Below, piece by piece: positions 42,061-50,662 of a DNA stretch of 64,000 bases. The notes beneath the pieces were generated by a model. It saw only the letters and a program-made list of their open reading frames with translations, was not told the origin of the DNA and made no database searches. A program made the translations under genes and the position numbers. How positions within the stretch are numbered: position 1 is the first letter of the stretch; each line of letters opens with the position of its first letter. Source of the DNA: Opisthocomus hoazin (Eukaryota > Chordata > Aves > Opisthocomiformes > Opisthocomidae); contig NC_134433.1 of the NCBI RefSeq assembly GCF_030867145.1, positions 7,763,216 through 7,827,215 of the forward strand, read 5' to 3'.

Positions 42061-42966
42061 TAAGCAAGGAGTTCCAGGATAATTATAGTTACTAAGTAAC
42101 TTTAATCTCAGAATAAACTGGTTAAGGCTGCTAAGAAATGTGATGGCTTCCCTTTTGGTCAAAAGCAGCGGCTGGCCTGAATGTACCTTCGGTCCTTAAA
42201 GCTTTGAACACACTCTGCATTCAAAAAGCACTCTCTGGGCTTAGAAGCTGGAACAGATTGCTGTGTTCCTTATGTACTGAGCCTGCAAGGGACCCCAGAA
42301 ATGCACACTAACCCTGATTTCACACCAGAGCTACAGACGTGCTAAGAACTTCATATGCTCTGTCTACTGCAGAAAGCAAACACTAGTATAAACAACTGCG
42401 ACACTGGATTCATCTTGCCTTGAGCATATTTATCCAGGGCATTGCCATTGCATCATTTGCATTAGGACTTGTATTCTCTGCTGTTTTAGATCTTAGAAGC
42501 TGTTACCAGTCCTAGTCAGAGGTCAAGATGCTGTTGAACTTCAGATGTTTCTGAAAGAAGAGCGTATTTCTGTCAACAGCAGAGCAATGTTGTACAAATC
42601 ACATGAGAGAATTTAATCTAAACTATATTTTTTTTTAAATTGAGGTTTTATTGCCAAAAATTTAGATACTGCATGTTAAAATCCATCTGTAAAAGGCTAC
42701 CATAACTTCATCTTTGAGAACTAAATAGGGTAATTTGGGGCTTTTTTATGATATAGAAGAAACCACAAATGATTTAAGAACTTCCTTCCACCATCTAAAT
42801 AAAATAATACTGAAATATCCTGCTGTAGTTTGGAGTAACTGCGTAAAACATGAAGACTGACGTGATTACAAATTCTCCTTTATTTTTCCTCTGTGTACAG
42901 TGTTGGTCTTCATGAACTGTTCGTCACACTGCATAATTACATTCCTTTCACCTAAACTGTTTCTCC

Positions 42967-42982
42967 TTTTTTTTTTTTTTTT
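42967..42982 (+). repeat. T16 homopolymer
   Basis: Uninterrupted run of 16 T. Confidence 0.95.
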
Positions 42983-44799
42983 AAATTTCTTTTTCCTGAA
43001 ACACTGTTTTTGAATATTCCAGTTTGGTTTGGAAGCAACCTGCATGCGGATACTTGGGTGTTGGACTGCAGTATGCTTGATGAGAAAGTTTGCATTCAGA
43101 CAAAATTCAGACTCATAAGAGCCAGTCTCCCAAAGGACAGTTGGTGACCTGTACCTGGCTGTACCTTGGTTGCTGCTGGTCGTCTTCTACAGACCGTCTT
43201 CTTGAACTTGAGTTCTTCATAAACCACTGCATTCCTTCTGAGCAGCTCAATTCCAGACAAACAGTGCCCCAGGGCAAACAGGAGATGGCTCTTGCCCTGC
43301 TGATCAATGAGAAGGTCCTTGTGATCATGAACAGAAGCTGAGGTATCTGCAAACTGCCCATCAGTCCAAGCACCATCTGCGTTCTACTCAAGGAAACCCC
43401 ACCACCTCTAGCCTCAAAACTTCAAAACCTGAATTTTGCTTAGCATTATGGGTGGTATCTGACCTAGAGCACTTAGAAATCTCATCTACTTATGATGGGT
43501 CGTAAGTGCTCTGCTCTCCATCCAGGCAGGCATGATTCATGGTGCCTGGTCCTCATACTGAGATTTGTTTTGCAGATATCTCATCTTCCTGTTTTCTTGT
43601 CCGTTCTCCCCATTTCTTTGTTCTGTCTGCTCAGCATGTGCTACGGTAACTGACATTAGAAGCTGTGTGGGCAGGGAATGGGTTTTGGTTTTAGTAAAAA
43701 AGTGTGGTTACATCATCTTGTACAACAGGTCCCTACTCTGTGGCTGGGCCAAGCAAGTCCTTTGGAGCTGCAAATATATGGAAAACTTGGAATTGCAGTA
43801 ATGAAAAGATATATCATGTTATATATAATAACAACACATTCTATGCTGCTTCCTGCATGGAATCTCCCAGGTATACCTGGCAACAAGGGAGAGAGAGATC
43901 TGAATACTAATGACAGCTGGAGGAGGGGGCACTTAATAGTGTTTTGGCTAATTGCCAGGTTGCCTGCTCTTGAAAAATTTGCTTGTGCTGAGCCAGGCAT
44001 ATTTTTCATGTGTAGAAAATTGGGCTGGGTGGTGGTAAGGCTTTATATTTTCCTAATGTTTCATACAGTCAAGTATGTGAAGGTTCATATAGCTATAAGA
44101 TCTGTGTTTCTATCTCCAAGAGGCCATCAGGCCTCCTTTGAAGGACTTGGAAAACCATAGCAGCTGATCAGACCCAGGAAAGAAATTGCAATTTCGGAGA
44201 GCACCAGATGTAAACTTACAAAATGAAGAAGTATTTTTGTGTTTTGTGGGTTTGGGGGGATTTTTTTTTTTGCTTGTTTTCTTGATTCTTTTTTTAGTAA
44301 ATCCAGATGACTAACTCAGGGCCTCTTTTCTTCTTCCCTTCAGGCAGAACAAAGTCTCTGATGATTTGTTTGCTTCAAAAGGTCCCCACTGATTTACCTT
44401 TGGGTCTGTTCTACCATCTCTCATTGTTTCATGTAAGCATTTTCTGTGGTAATTAGACTGGTAATAGTATAATCCCTGGTGGCCCTGCTGGAGTGCCTGG
44501 CCTCTCTGGATTGAGAAAGCTCTGCTTGGGGGCAGCATATTTTTTCTCTAGGTGGGAAGGGGAAGAGTTGATGTTGTGAATGTTGCCCGGATTATGATGG
44601 AAAAATCTTTTGAAAGAGGAAAGTTTTGCAGCGTTTCCTAGAAGTGATTCAGGCTGCATTTGTCTGATTTCCTCTGGCAGCTCGTAGCAACCTTGACGGT
44701 GCATGTTTTGTCCCTGGCTGCTTCCTTCTGGACTCTGTGGTCTGCATTGTCCCAAAGGAACACAGATATCTGTCATTTGTGGATGCAGGTGCAGGCACT

Positions 44800-44875
44800 T
44801 TTTGTAGCTGGGTGCAGATATATTCAGAGCTTTGAAGACCAAGACCTTGAACTGGCAGTGGAAACAGACTAAAAA
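44800..44875 (+). repeat. Possible old interspersed repeat fragment
   Basis: GCAGATATATTCAGAGCTTT, GAAGACCAAGACCTTGAACT and GGCAGTGGAAACAGAC follow the order of an amniote repeat word (ttcagggctttaaaggtcaaaacc... cttgaattg... ggaaacagac). Identity is from memory only. It sits antisense within a 164-codon chance frame on the minus strand. Confidence 0.35.
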
Positions 44876-45056
44876 TCCTCTTCGACTTTCAAAAATGCAG
44901 TGCCTACAGTCATATGAACTTCTGTGTGAGGCAACTAAGGAAAACAACTCCTCAGTTTTTAAAGGCTTTTAAAAAATTAAGAACAGATTTGACATTTTAT
45001 CTTTGTCACCTTTGCTCTGAATGATTTTGACTACTGATATGAATGCCTCTAATTTC

Positions 45057-45078
45057 TTTTTTTTTTTTTTTTTTTTTT
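45057..45078 (+). repeat. T22 homopolymer
   Basis: Uninterrupted run of 22 T about 0.3 kb left of the MIR-like relic. Confidence 0.95.
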
Positions 45079-45351
45079 CCTTTTGGGATATAACAAAATA
45101 AAGACAGCCTTTCAGAAGTATGGCTACAGGCAGAGGAAGAACAGACGTGTCCGGGGGAGAAATACAGCCATCCAGTGGGAGCTACCAGAATAGGAAGGGT
45201 TTGGAAATCCCAGTTTCAGAAGCTCATCTCCAGAGGTGGATTCTGGGGATTTCCGCCGCCAGAAAACAGGCCCCTAAAAGCTTGGTTTACAAGTGCAGCA
45301 GCTCTTCCTCCTTTATATGGAAGAGGAATGGCCTGGAGTGGGCCTTAGCTA

Positions 45352-45512
45352 ACTGAGCTTTGATCTTGTGCCCTTGGACGCATCCCGTGCCTCAGTTTCC
45401 CCATGTGTAGAACAGAAGGGTTGCTATTGATGGTCTTTATAAAGCCCATTTGAGATACACTCATGAAAAGTGCCATAGTGATCTAGGTGGTATTGTTATT
45501 GTTGTTGTTCAT
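45352..45512 (+). repeat. MIR/CORE-SINE-like relic
   Basis: The diagnostic words are TGCCTCAGTTTCCCCATGTG at about 45,390, then CCCATTTGAGATACACTCATG, GAAAAGTGCCATA and a tail GTATTGTTATTGTTGTTGTT. They follow the order of an ancient tRNA-derived SINE of the MIR type with its LINE-like 3' end and trinucleotide tail. It lies about 0.55 kb from the CR1 copy. Confidence 0.75.
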
Positions 45513-45514
45513 GG

Positions 45515-46070
45515 CAGAACCAGCGTGATCTGAAGTCAGAGGGAGCCCTGCACAGAAGCTAAAATCGGGTTTATGGCCCAAATCCTGTTTGAAGAATGCC
45601 CCAAGCCCGAGTTTAATCCCTGTTCTAGTCTGTGTGGTGTCTGTGGGGCTCTGTGCAGAGGAGCTGGCGCTGACAAACAGCGTGGCGGGGGTTGGTGTCT
45701 TGGTGCCAGCCCTGTGGCACTGCTGGTGGCAGAGCAGCCCCCGGCTCTGTGGTGCAGGTTTGAAGGTCCGTCCATTCCCACCTCCCTTCAGCCTCCATGC
45801 TCAGGAGTGGGGTGAGGACTGGGATGAACAGGCCATTCAGCCTTCCAGTATCACCAACTGCCACACATGTGAGGATCTTTTTATGTTCTTAACAACTGCA
45901 AGTTTACCTCTGTAATACTTTCACACAAATTGAGGTTCTTTTCCACTTTATTTTTGGTGCACAGGGAAATAGACCAGGACTCCCTATCTGCCACGTAGAA
46001 GAATAAACAGGGTAAGATTTGAGTATTTCCCTGCTGTCGATGAAAACTGCTGAAGTTCTCTTTTCTGCTG
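45515..46070. other. GC-richer but CpG-poor flank
   Basis: From about 45,540 to 45,830 the GC content rises, but CpGs are sparse and several frames on both strands are open together, as expected from composition. No homology is recognised. It lies between the MIR-like relic and the CR1 copy upstream of CASTOR2. Confidence 0.4.
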
Positions 46071-46073
46071 GTT

Positions 46074-46860
46074 TTTCACAGGATGTTCAGGGTTGGCAGG
46101 GACCTCTGTGGGTCATCTAATCCAACCACCCTGCCAAAGCAGTGTCACCCAGAGCAGGCTGCACAGGACCTTGTCCAGGCGGGTCTGGAATATCTCCAGA
46201 GAAGGAGACTCCATAACCTCCTTGGGCAGCCTGGGCCAGGGCTCCGTCACCCTCAGAGGGAAGAAGTTCTTCCTCGGGTTCAGACGGAACTTCCTCTGCT
46301 TCAGTTTGTGCCCGTTGCCCCTTGTCCTGTCGTTGGGCACCACTGAACTGAGTCAGGCCCCATCCTCCTGACACCCACCCTGAAGATATTTCTAAGGTCC
46401 CCTCTCAGCCTTCTCTTCTCCAGGCTGAACAAGCCCAGCTCCCTCAGCTTTTCCTTGTAGGAGAGATGCTCCAGTCCCCTCCTCATCCTCATAGCCCTCT
46501 GCTGGACTCTCCAGTAGCTCCTCATCTTTCTTGAACTGGGGAGCCCAGAACTGGAGACAGTACTCCAGATGGGGCCTCAGCAGGGCAGAGCAGAGGGGGA
46601 GGAGAACCTCCCTCGACCTGCTGCCCACACTCCTCTTAAAGCACCCCAGGAGCCCATTGGCCTTCTTGGCAGCCAGGGCACACTGCTGGCTCATGGTCAC
46701 CTTATCACCCGCCAGCACACCCAGTCCCTCTCCACAGAGCTGCTCTCCAGCAGGTCAGCCCCAGCCTGTACTGGTGTCTGGGGTTGTTCCTCCCCAGGTG
46801 CAGGACCCTGCACTTGCCCTTGTTGAACCTCATCGGGTTCCTCTCTGCCCAACTTTCGGG
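46074..46860 (-). mobile_element. CR1 LINE, 5'-truncated 3' end with decayed reverse transcriptase
   Basis: The segment is a CR1 retrotransposon in reverse orientation. On the minus strand, pieces of the C-terminal part of the CR1 ORF2 reverse transcriptase are spread over several frames. They include [14 protein letters not shown] (near 46.80 kb), [17 protein letters not shown] and [13 protein letters not shown] (near 46.6 kb), [20 protein letters not shown] (near 46.45 kb) and [13 protein letters not shown] (near 46.3 kb). Frame changes between these pieces show the copy is dead. The 3' untranslated end, complement of GGTTGGCAGGGACCTCTGTG, finishes near 46,080. The 5' part is missing, as in most CR1 copies. 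It stops about 35 bases before the CASTOR2 CpG island. Confidence 0.95.
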
Positions 46861-47425
46861 TTGTGGAATCCTTTCCAGACGCCCCGTGTGGCTCCCCTGC
46901 CCGAGAGGTGCGACGAAAACGAAACGGAACCAAACGCAAAGGCCGGTCCTTCGCAAGTATTTGTCACAAATCTCCTTGTTCTTTTTTTTTAAAGCGACGG
47001 GTCACCACGGCAGCCGAAGGCCGAGGCGGGGCGCGGGGGGGTGCCCGGGCCCCTTCCCCGGGGCAGGGCCGGGCCGAGCGGACCCTCCCCCGCCCCGCCC
47101 CGTCCCGCGGCGGCCGGCGGCGGCGCGCGGACTGCAAGGCCCGGCAGGCGGCGGGCGGCGCGCAGGCGCGCTGGGCCGGGCTTGAGTGGCAAGTTGTTTG
47201 TTCCAGCGAGCACCAGCTGCTCGGCACCCCGCGCCGCCTGCCCGCCGCCCCGCCGGTCTCCCCCGGCCCGACTGCTGCTCCCGCATCCCCCCCGCAGCCG
47301 GGCGGGGGGAGAAGGAGCCAGGAGGAAGGAGGAAAAAAAAAAAAACAACAAACCAAACAGGCACCGACAATAACAGCCCCCCTCCCCCTCCCCATTCAAA
47401 AACACAAAATAAACCCCAGGGATAG

Positions 47426-47440
47426 ATGAACTACAAATGA
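47426..47440 (+). promoter_or_regulatory. Upstream ORF 1 in CASTOR2 5' leader (4 codons)
   Basis: This ATG opens a four-codon frame (M-N-Y-K) ending at TGA 47,438-47,440, 13 bases before the CASTOR2 ATG. Its start context is weak (T at -3, A at +4), so many ribosomes should scan past it. Its stop overlaps the next upstream ATG in an ATGA arrangement. It counts only if the transcript starts upstream of 47,426, which the island layout makes likely. Confidence 0.55.
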
Positions 47441-47472
47441 GAAAGAGGAAAAGATGGAACTGCACATCCTAG
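47437..47472 (+). promoter_or_regulatory. Upstream ORF 2 overlapping the CASTOR2 start (11 codons)
   Basis: This frame reads MRKRKRWNCTS and ends at TAG 47,470-47,472, which is 19 bases inside the CASTOR2 coding exon in a different frame. Ribosomes that translate it cannot initiate at the CASTOR2 ATG on the same pass, so it should repress CASTOR2 if used. Its context is weak (C at -3, A at +4), and the CASTOR2 ATG is strong, which favours leaky scanning. Six of its first seven codons after Met are Arg, Lys or Trp, including three AGA/AGG Arg codons. Function is inferred only. Confidence 0.5.
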
Positions 47473-47566
47473 AGCACAGGCTCAGAGTGGCCAGCATAGC
47501 CAAGGAGAGCATCCAGTTGTTTACCTATGGATTAATCAAACTTGCTTTCCTGTCCTCCAAGACGAG
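47454..47566 (+). CDS. CASTOR2: CASTOR2 (GATSL2) coding exon 1, partial gene
   Basis: The exon encodes 37 full codons plus two bases of a split Arg codon. It begins MELHILEHRLRVASIAKESI and continues QLFTYGLIKLAFLSSKT. This is the N-terminus of the CASTOR/GATSL family. The stretch FTYGLIKLAFLSSKT matches CASTOR2 as remembered, whereas CASTOR1 differs there (LYTHPLIKLLFLPRRSR). CASTOR1 and CASTOR2 are cytosolic ACT-domain proteins; CASTOR1 binds arginine, and both bind GATOR2 to restrain mTORC1. The exon covers the first strand and helix of the first ACT domain. The start is chosen because the ATG context is strong (A at -3, G at +4), an in-frame TGA lies upstream at 47,427-47,429, and family homology starts at this Met. 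The exon ends at a consensus donor (GAG|GTAGGT). The next exon should begin CKFFSLTETPEDY and was not found to the right, so the rest of the roughly 330-residue protein lies outside the window. Confidence 0.93.
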
Positions 47567-47599
47567 GTAGGTGCTGGGGATGGGGCAGCGCGGGGGCCG

Positions 47600-48030
47600 G
47601 GCGCCCTCCTTGCGAGGGGACGGGGGGTGGGGGTACCCTCCTGGCTACGCGGGGGTCGGGTGCTGGGAGGGCACCCTCCTGCCTGCAGAGGGGCGGGGTG
47701 CTGGAGCGGGGGGCACCCTCCGTCCCTGCGAAGGGGCTGGGGTGGAGGGTACCTTCCTTGCAAGGGGGCAGGGCAGCCGGCTTCTTGCGAGGGGGTGGGT
47801 TGAGGGGGTTAGGGGCGCCCTGCTGCTTGGGGGGGAAAAAAAGCTGGGTCCTGGGGTGGAGGACACCCCCCCCTTGCAAGGGGGCAGGGTGTTGGGATGG
47901 GGGGGCAGGCTCCTTGCAAGGGGGCGGGGTGCCGGAGTGGGTGAGGGCACCCTCCTTGCAAGAAGTCAAGAGTGCGAGGTGAAGGGGGACACCCTCCGCG
48001 CCAAAGGGCAGGGGTCTTTAGGGGCGAGGG
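47600..48030 (+). repeat. G-rich minisatellite in CASTOR2 intron 1
   Basis: About ten imperfect copies of a unit centred on ACCCTCCTTGCAAGGGGG, followed by a G-rich spacer, recur at intervals of about 32-46 bases. Copies are seen near 47,604, 47,636, 47,673, 47,715, 47,751, 47,781, 47,868, 47,909, 47,950 and 47,989. The array starts 34 bases after the exon 1 donor. The + strand, which is the non-template strand, carries many runs of 3-9 G. The array produces several overlapping long open frames on both strands; these follow from repetition and high GC and are not genes. Confidence 0.8.
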
Positions 48031-48252
48031 GGGACACCTGGGTCTGCTCTGCACACACCGCGCTGGAGTTTGGGGTCCCCCCGTACCGTTGCGGGGCAGC
48101 CCGCGGCGCGGCGGCCGCCTCCCGCTGCCCTTCCCGGGCCGCCTCGCCCGGCCAGGAGCGGATGAATGAGAACAGGTGGGGGGGGCCGGGGGGCGGCCGC
48201 CCGACAACAAAGGCGGCAGCGGGGAGGGGGAGGAGGGGTATTTTTCCTTTCG

Positions 48253-48279
48253 CCCCCCCCCCCCCCCCCCCCCCCCCCC
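48253..48279 (+). repeat. C27 homopolymer
   Basis: An uninterrupted run of 27 C lies at the right edge of the CpG island in CASTOR2 intron 1. The complementary strand is a G27 run able to form G-quadruplex structures. The true length may differ, because such runs are often miscounted by sequencers. Confidence 0.95.
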
Positions 48280-50594
48280 TTGTTGTTCCTTGCAGCAGTT
48301 ACTGGAAGAGCGACTCGTCCCCACGCCTGTTTGTTCCAAAAGGTGCTTTTTCGGTGCTGCTAAATTGGAGGGGGACGAGGGGAAATGCACGTTTGCACTT
48401 GGTTCTCTTTAAAAATTGTGGTATTGAGTAACATGGATTGTGATAGCTTTCGGGGGGGAAAAAAAAAAAACAAAACCGTAGTGGAAAGCACTCTGGTCAG
48501 TTCACTGAACGTGTATAAGCTGCTCAGGCCTTTTGCAGCAAAACAACTTGAATTGCAAATGCAAGTTCTTATGTCTTCTCCTAGCTTGTTGACTTTGTTG
48601 CTCTATTCAGTAAGAGGAATGGGAATGTAAATAACACAGCTCAAACTCTTCTCGTTTTTCCAGCCTGATGATTATTTCAGTTTTCTCCCTAGATTCAGCT
48701 TGGATAGCATTCTTATACAAAGGTGGGAAATTTTCTTTGGCAGTAGGAAAATAATAAATAGATAATAAATTTGCTTTTTATTTCTCAATTTGTTTTATTC
48801 CAAGTTGTATTTCAGTCCTCTCTCTGTGATAATGCTTACGGATGAATGGACCTAACTGTGGTGTAATTTGATTGCAATCCCTTATCATACTGTTGAACTT
48901 CATGCGTTGAAATTTCACTCTGATTTGGGGCTCATCCCATTTGGCTCACCACTGTTGTTGTTGCAGTGTAAAGTACATCAGCACCTTGTTTACTGCTGTC
49001 CCTGAATACTCAACAGGGCATTACAGGCTCTTCAATCTTAAATTTCTATTTTTAATGTGTTGTTGCATTATAATTGAAAGTGGTTGCTGATTTGGAGGGG
49101 GGGGGGATTGTTGCTCCCCCTCCCATGCTTAAAATGTCACTGTTAACGTCAACAGTGAAATCTTTAAATCTGTCACTCCTGATTCATAGACTGGGTTTTG
49201 GTAGGTTTTTTTTATTTTTTTAGTTTCAGGGAAGGTCCTGTTGTCTTTTTGTTTCACACTACACATCATAAACATTGGAAAGCTGTGAAAGGGTTAAGAC
49301 AGTAAGATAAGCCTTTTGGGGTGTGTTACCTTGTCCTGCATTTGGGTGCAGCACTTGGCAGTTTGGTATTGCCTCTGGTCACTTTTCATGCACAGTGAGT
49401 ATCCAGCTTTCCCTAACTTTCATGGAGTCTCACTGGTCAGGAGCAAAACTGTTTGTGGGAAGGTTTGTTGGTATGGAAAACTTCTGTTTATTTCCCTTTT
49501 GTTTGTTTTGTTGTTTTTGCAAACAGTAGAGGTGCAGGGGAGAGAAGAGGAAGCTTGTTTGTGTCATTCTTGAGACAAGTGATAGTACTGAAACATTGCT
49601 TTCTCCTGTGTGCTTTTTACGTGCCCTGAGGCAGACAAGGTCCCTGCCCCACGGACCTTCTGCTCTGATGGACAAACACCCTGCATGTGAGGAAGGTGAG
49701 GGTCTCTGGGAGATGCAACTCCATAAATTTATAATCCCGCTGTTTATTTTTCTTTCTCCTTTAAAAACTGAATGGGCCCAGGAGACAACAATGTTTTATA
49801 TGGGTGCAAAGACACATCTCCCCTCCCAGTCACCCCGTCTGAGAAGGACTACTTGGGGAGAGGAAAGGGGAAGGTGGCCTATGTCGCTGCTAATATTTTC
49901 TGATGAAATAACAAAGATGCCAGTTACTTACACCACATATGTTTTTCCCATTGAGACCTTAAACAGAGTTTTTACCTGTGCTGCAAGGATGCCAGTAAGG
50001 AATAATGATTTGTGGGACAGATGTGATCCAAAGAGGTGGCAATGACATCATCAGTATCCTTATGTTAGTCATGCAAGAAACTACAAATTTTACATAGGCT
50101 CTTCTGAGAAGTCATCTGGGGGGAGCATTAGAGTCTCTTTCGTGTTCTCATACACCAGGGAAAAGGGCTGGAACAATTTTTTGAATCTTGTATGTTTTTC
50201 TTAATCCTCTTGGGAAGGAAAAGTAACAAATCTCCCTCTTTTTATTTGGCCTTTTGCCACTTTCAGTCTGCCCTGGTACATGGCATGAGCCTTGTACTTC
50301 AGCTTCTGCTACAATAGCAGTATTTTTTTGAACAAAGAACAGCAATTTTGGAACTATTCTGATGGCCAGAAGCAAGAAAGCAGTTAATGAGGTGAAGAGG
50401 TGAGACCAGCAGTGAATAAAACGGTGGGCTGAACCCAGCCAAAAGAAAACCACCGTTAATCATAACTTTAAGTTAGGCGTGAGGTATTTTATGCAAAGTT
50501 GCGTTAAGACAGGTAGTCCAGAAATAAATAACAGCGAAACTCCTAAGCAGTTACACTGAGCAATGTGCTGTTGATGCTCTGCTTGTGTAAGTGC

Positions 50595-50662
50595 AGCCCT
50601 GTTGATTTCAGCGGAGCTCTGCCAGGCACCCTGGTGGAGGATCAGATCCGTGTAATTTTTAG
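50595..50662. repeat. Possible amniote-wide interspersed repeat relic
   Basis: GTTGATTTCAGCGGAGCTCT and GGAGGATCAGATCCGTGTAA resemble the 'ttgacttcaatgga... ggatcaggcc' pieces of old sauropsid repeats. The match is short and diverged. Confidence 0.3.

Larger units (their letters stand above)
39466..44799. other. Noncoding-looking stretch
   Basis: AT-rich unique DNA with a MIR-like relic (41.96-42.06 kb) and a T16 run at 42,967-42,982. A patch at 43.09-43.40 kb is open on both strands and somewhat richer in GC; it is discussed as a possible noncoding exon. The 160-codon frame at 43,678-44,160 has no recognisable features. Confidence 0.5.
46895..48230 (+). promoter_or_regulatory. CASTOR2: CpG island promoter of CASTOR2
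   Basis: CpG density rises abruptly near 46.9 kb and falls near 48.2 kb, and the AT-rich flanks contain few CpGs. The densest part is 47.0-47.3 kb. It contains adjacent CCCCGCCCC Sp/KLF-type boxes near 47,085-47,105 and an NRF1-like palindrome, GCGCAGGCGC, at 47,160-47,169 (one base off GCGCATGCGC). No TATA box is evident, which fits a housekeeping-type dispersed promoter. Transcription probably starts between about 47.0 and 47.3 kb, leaving a few hundred bases of 5' UTR before the ATG, but the exact start cannot be read from sequence. The island also covers exon 1 and the minisatellite. Confidence 0.85.

Noticed and set aside
43678..44160. 160-codon open frame on +
   Set aside because: No domain, no coding-like composition, and overlapping open frames in other phases. 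Length is within chance for 64 kb read in six frames.
44453..44947. 164-codon open frame on the minus strand
   Set aside because: Antisense to a possible old repeat fragment, heterogeneous composition, no recognised homology and contrary to the transcription bias of the region.
46113..46956. Set of 74-108-codon minus-strand frames with reverse-transcriptase-like text
   Set aside because: Not host genes: they are pieces of one decayed CR1 ORF2 and are reported as a single mobile element.
46863..47465. 188-codon + frame and 122-158-codon minus frames across the CpG island
   Set aside because: High GC removes stop codons in every frame. Composition is Arg/Pro/Gly/Ala-rich and no family is recognisable; this is the promoter and leader of CASTOR2.
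47571..48431. 286-codon open frame on + (and 145-193-codon frames on the minus strand over 47.5-48.4 kb)
   Set aside because: They are Gly/Arg/Pro-rich low-complexity frames created by the GC-rich minisatellite and C27 run inside CASTOR2 intron 1, with several frames open at once on both strands.
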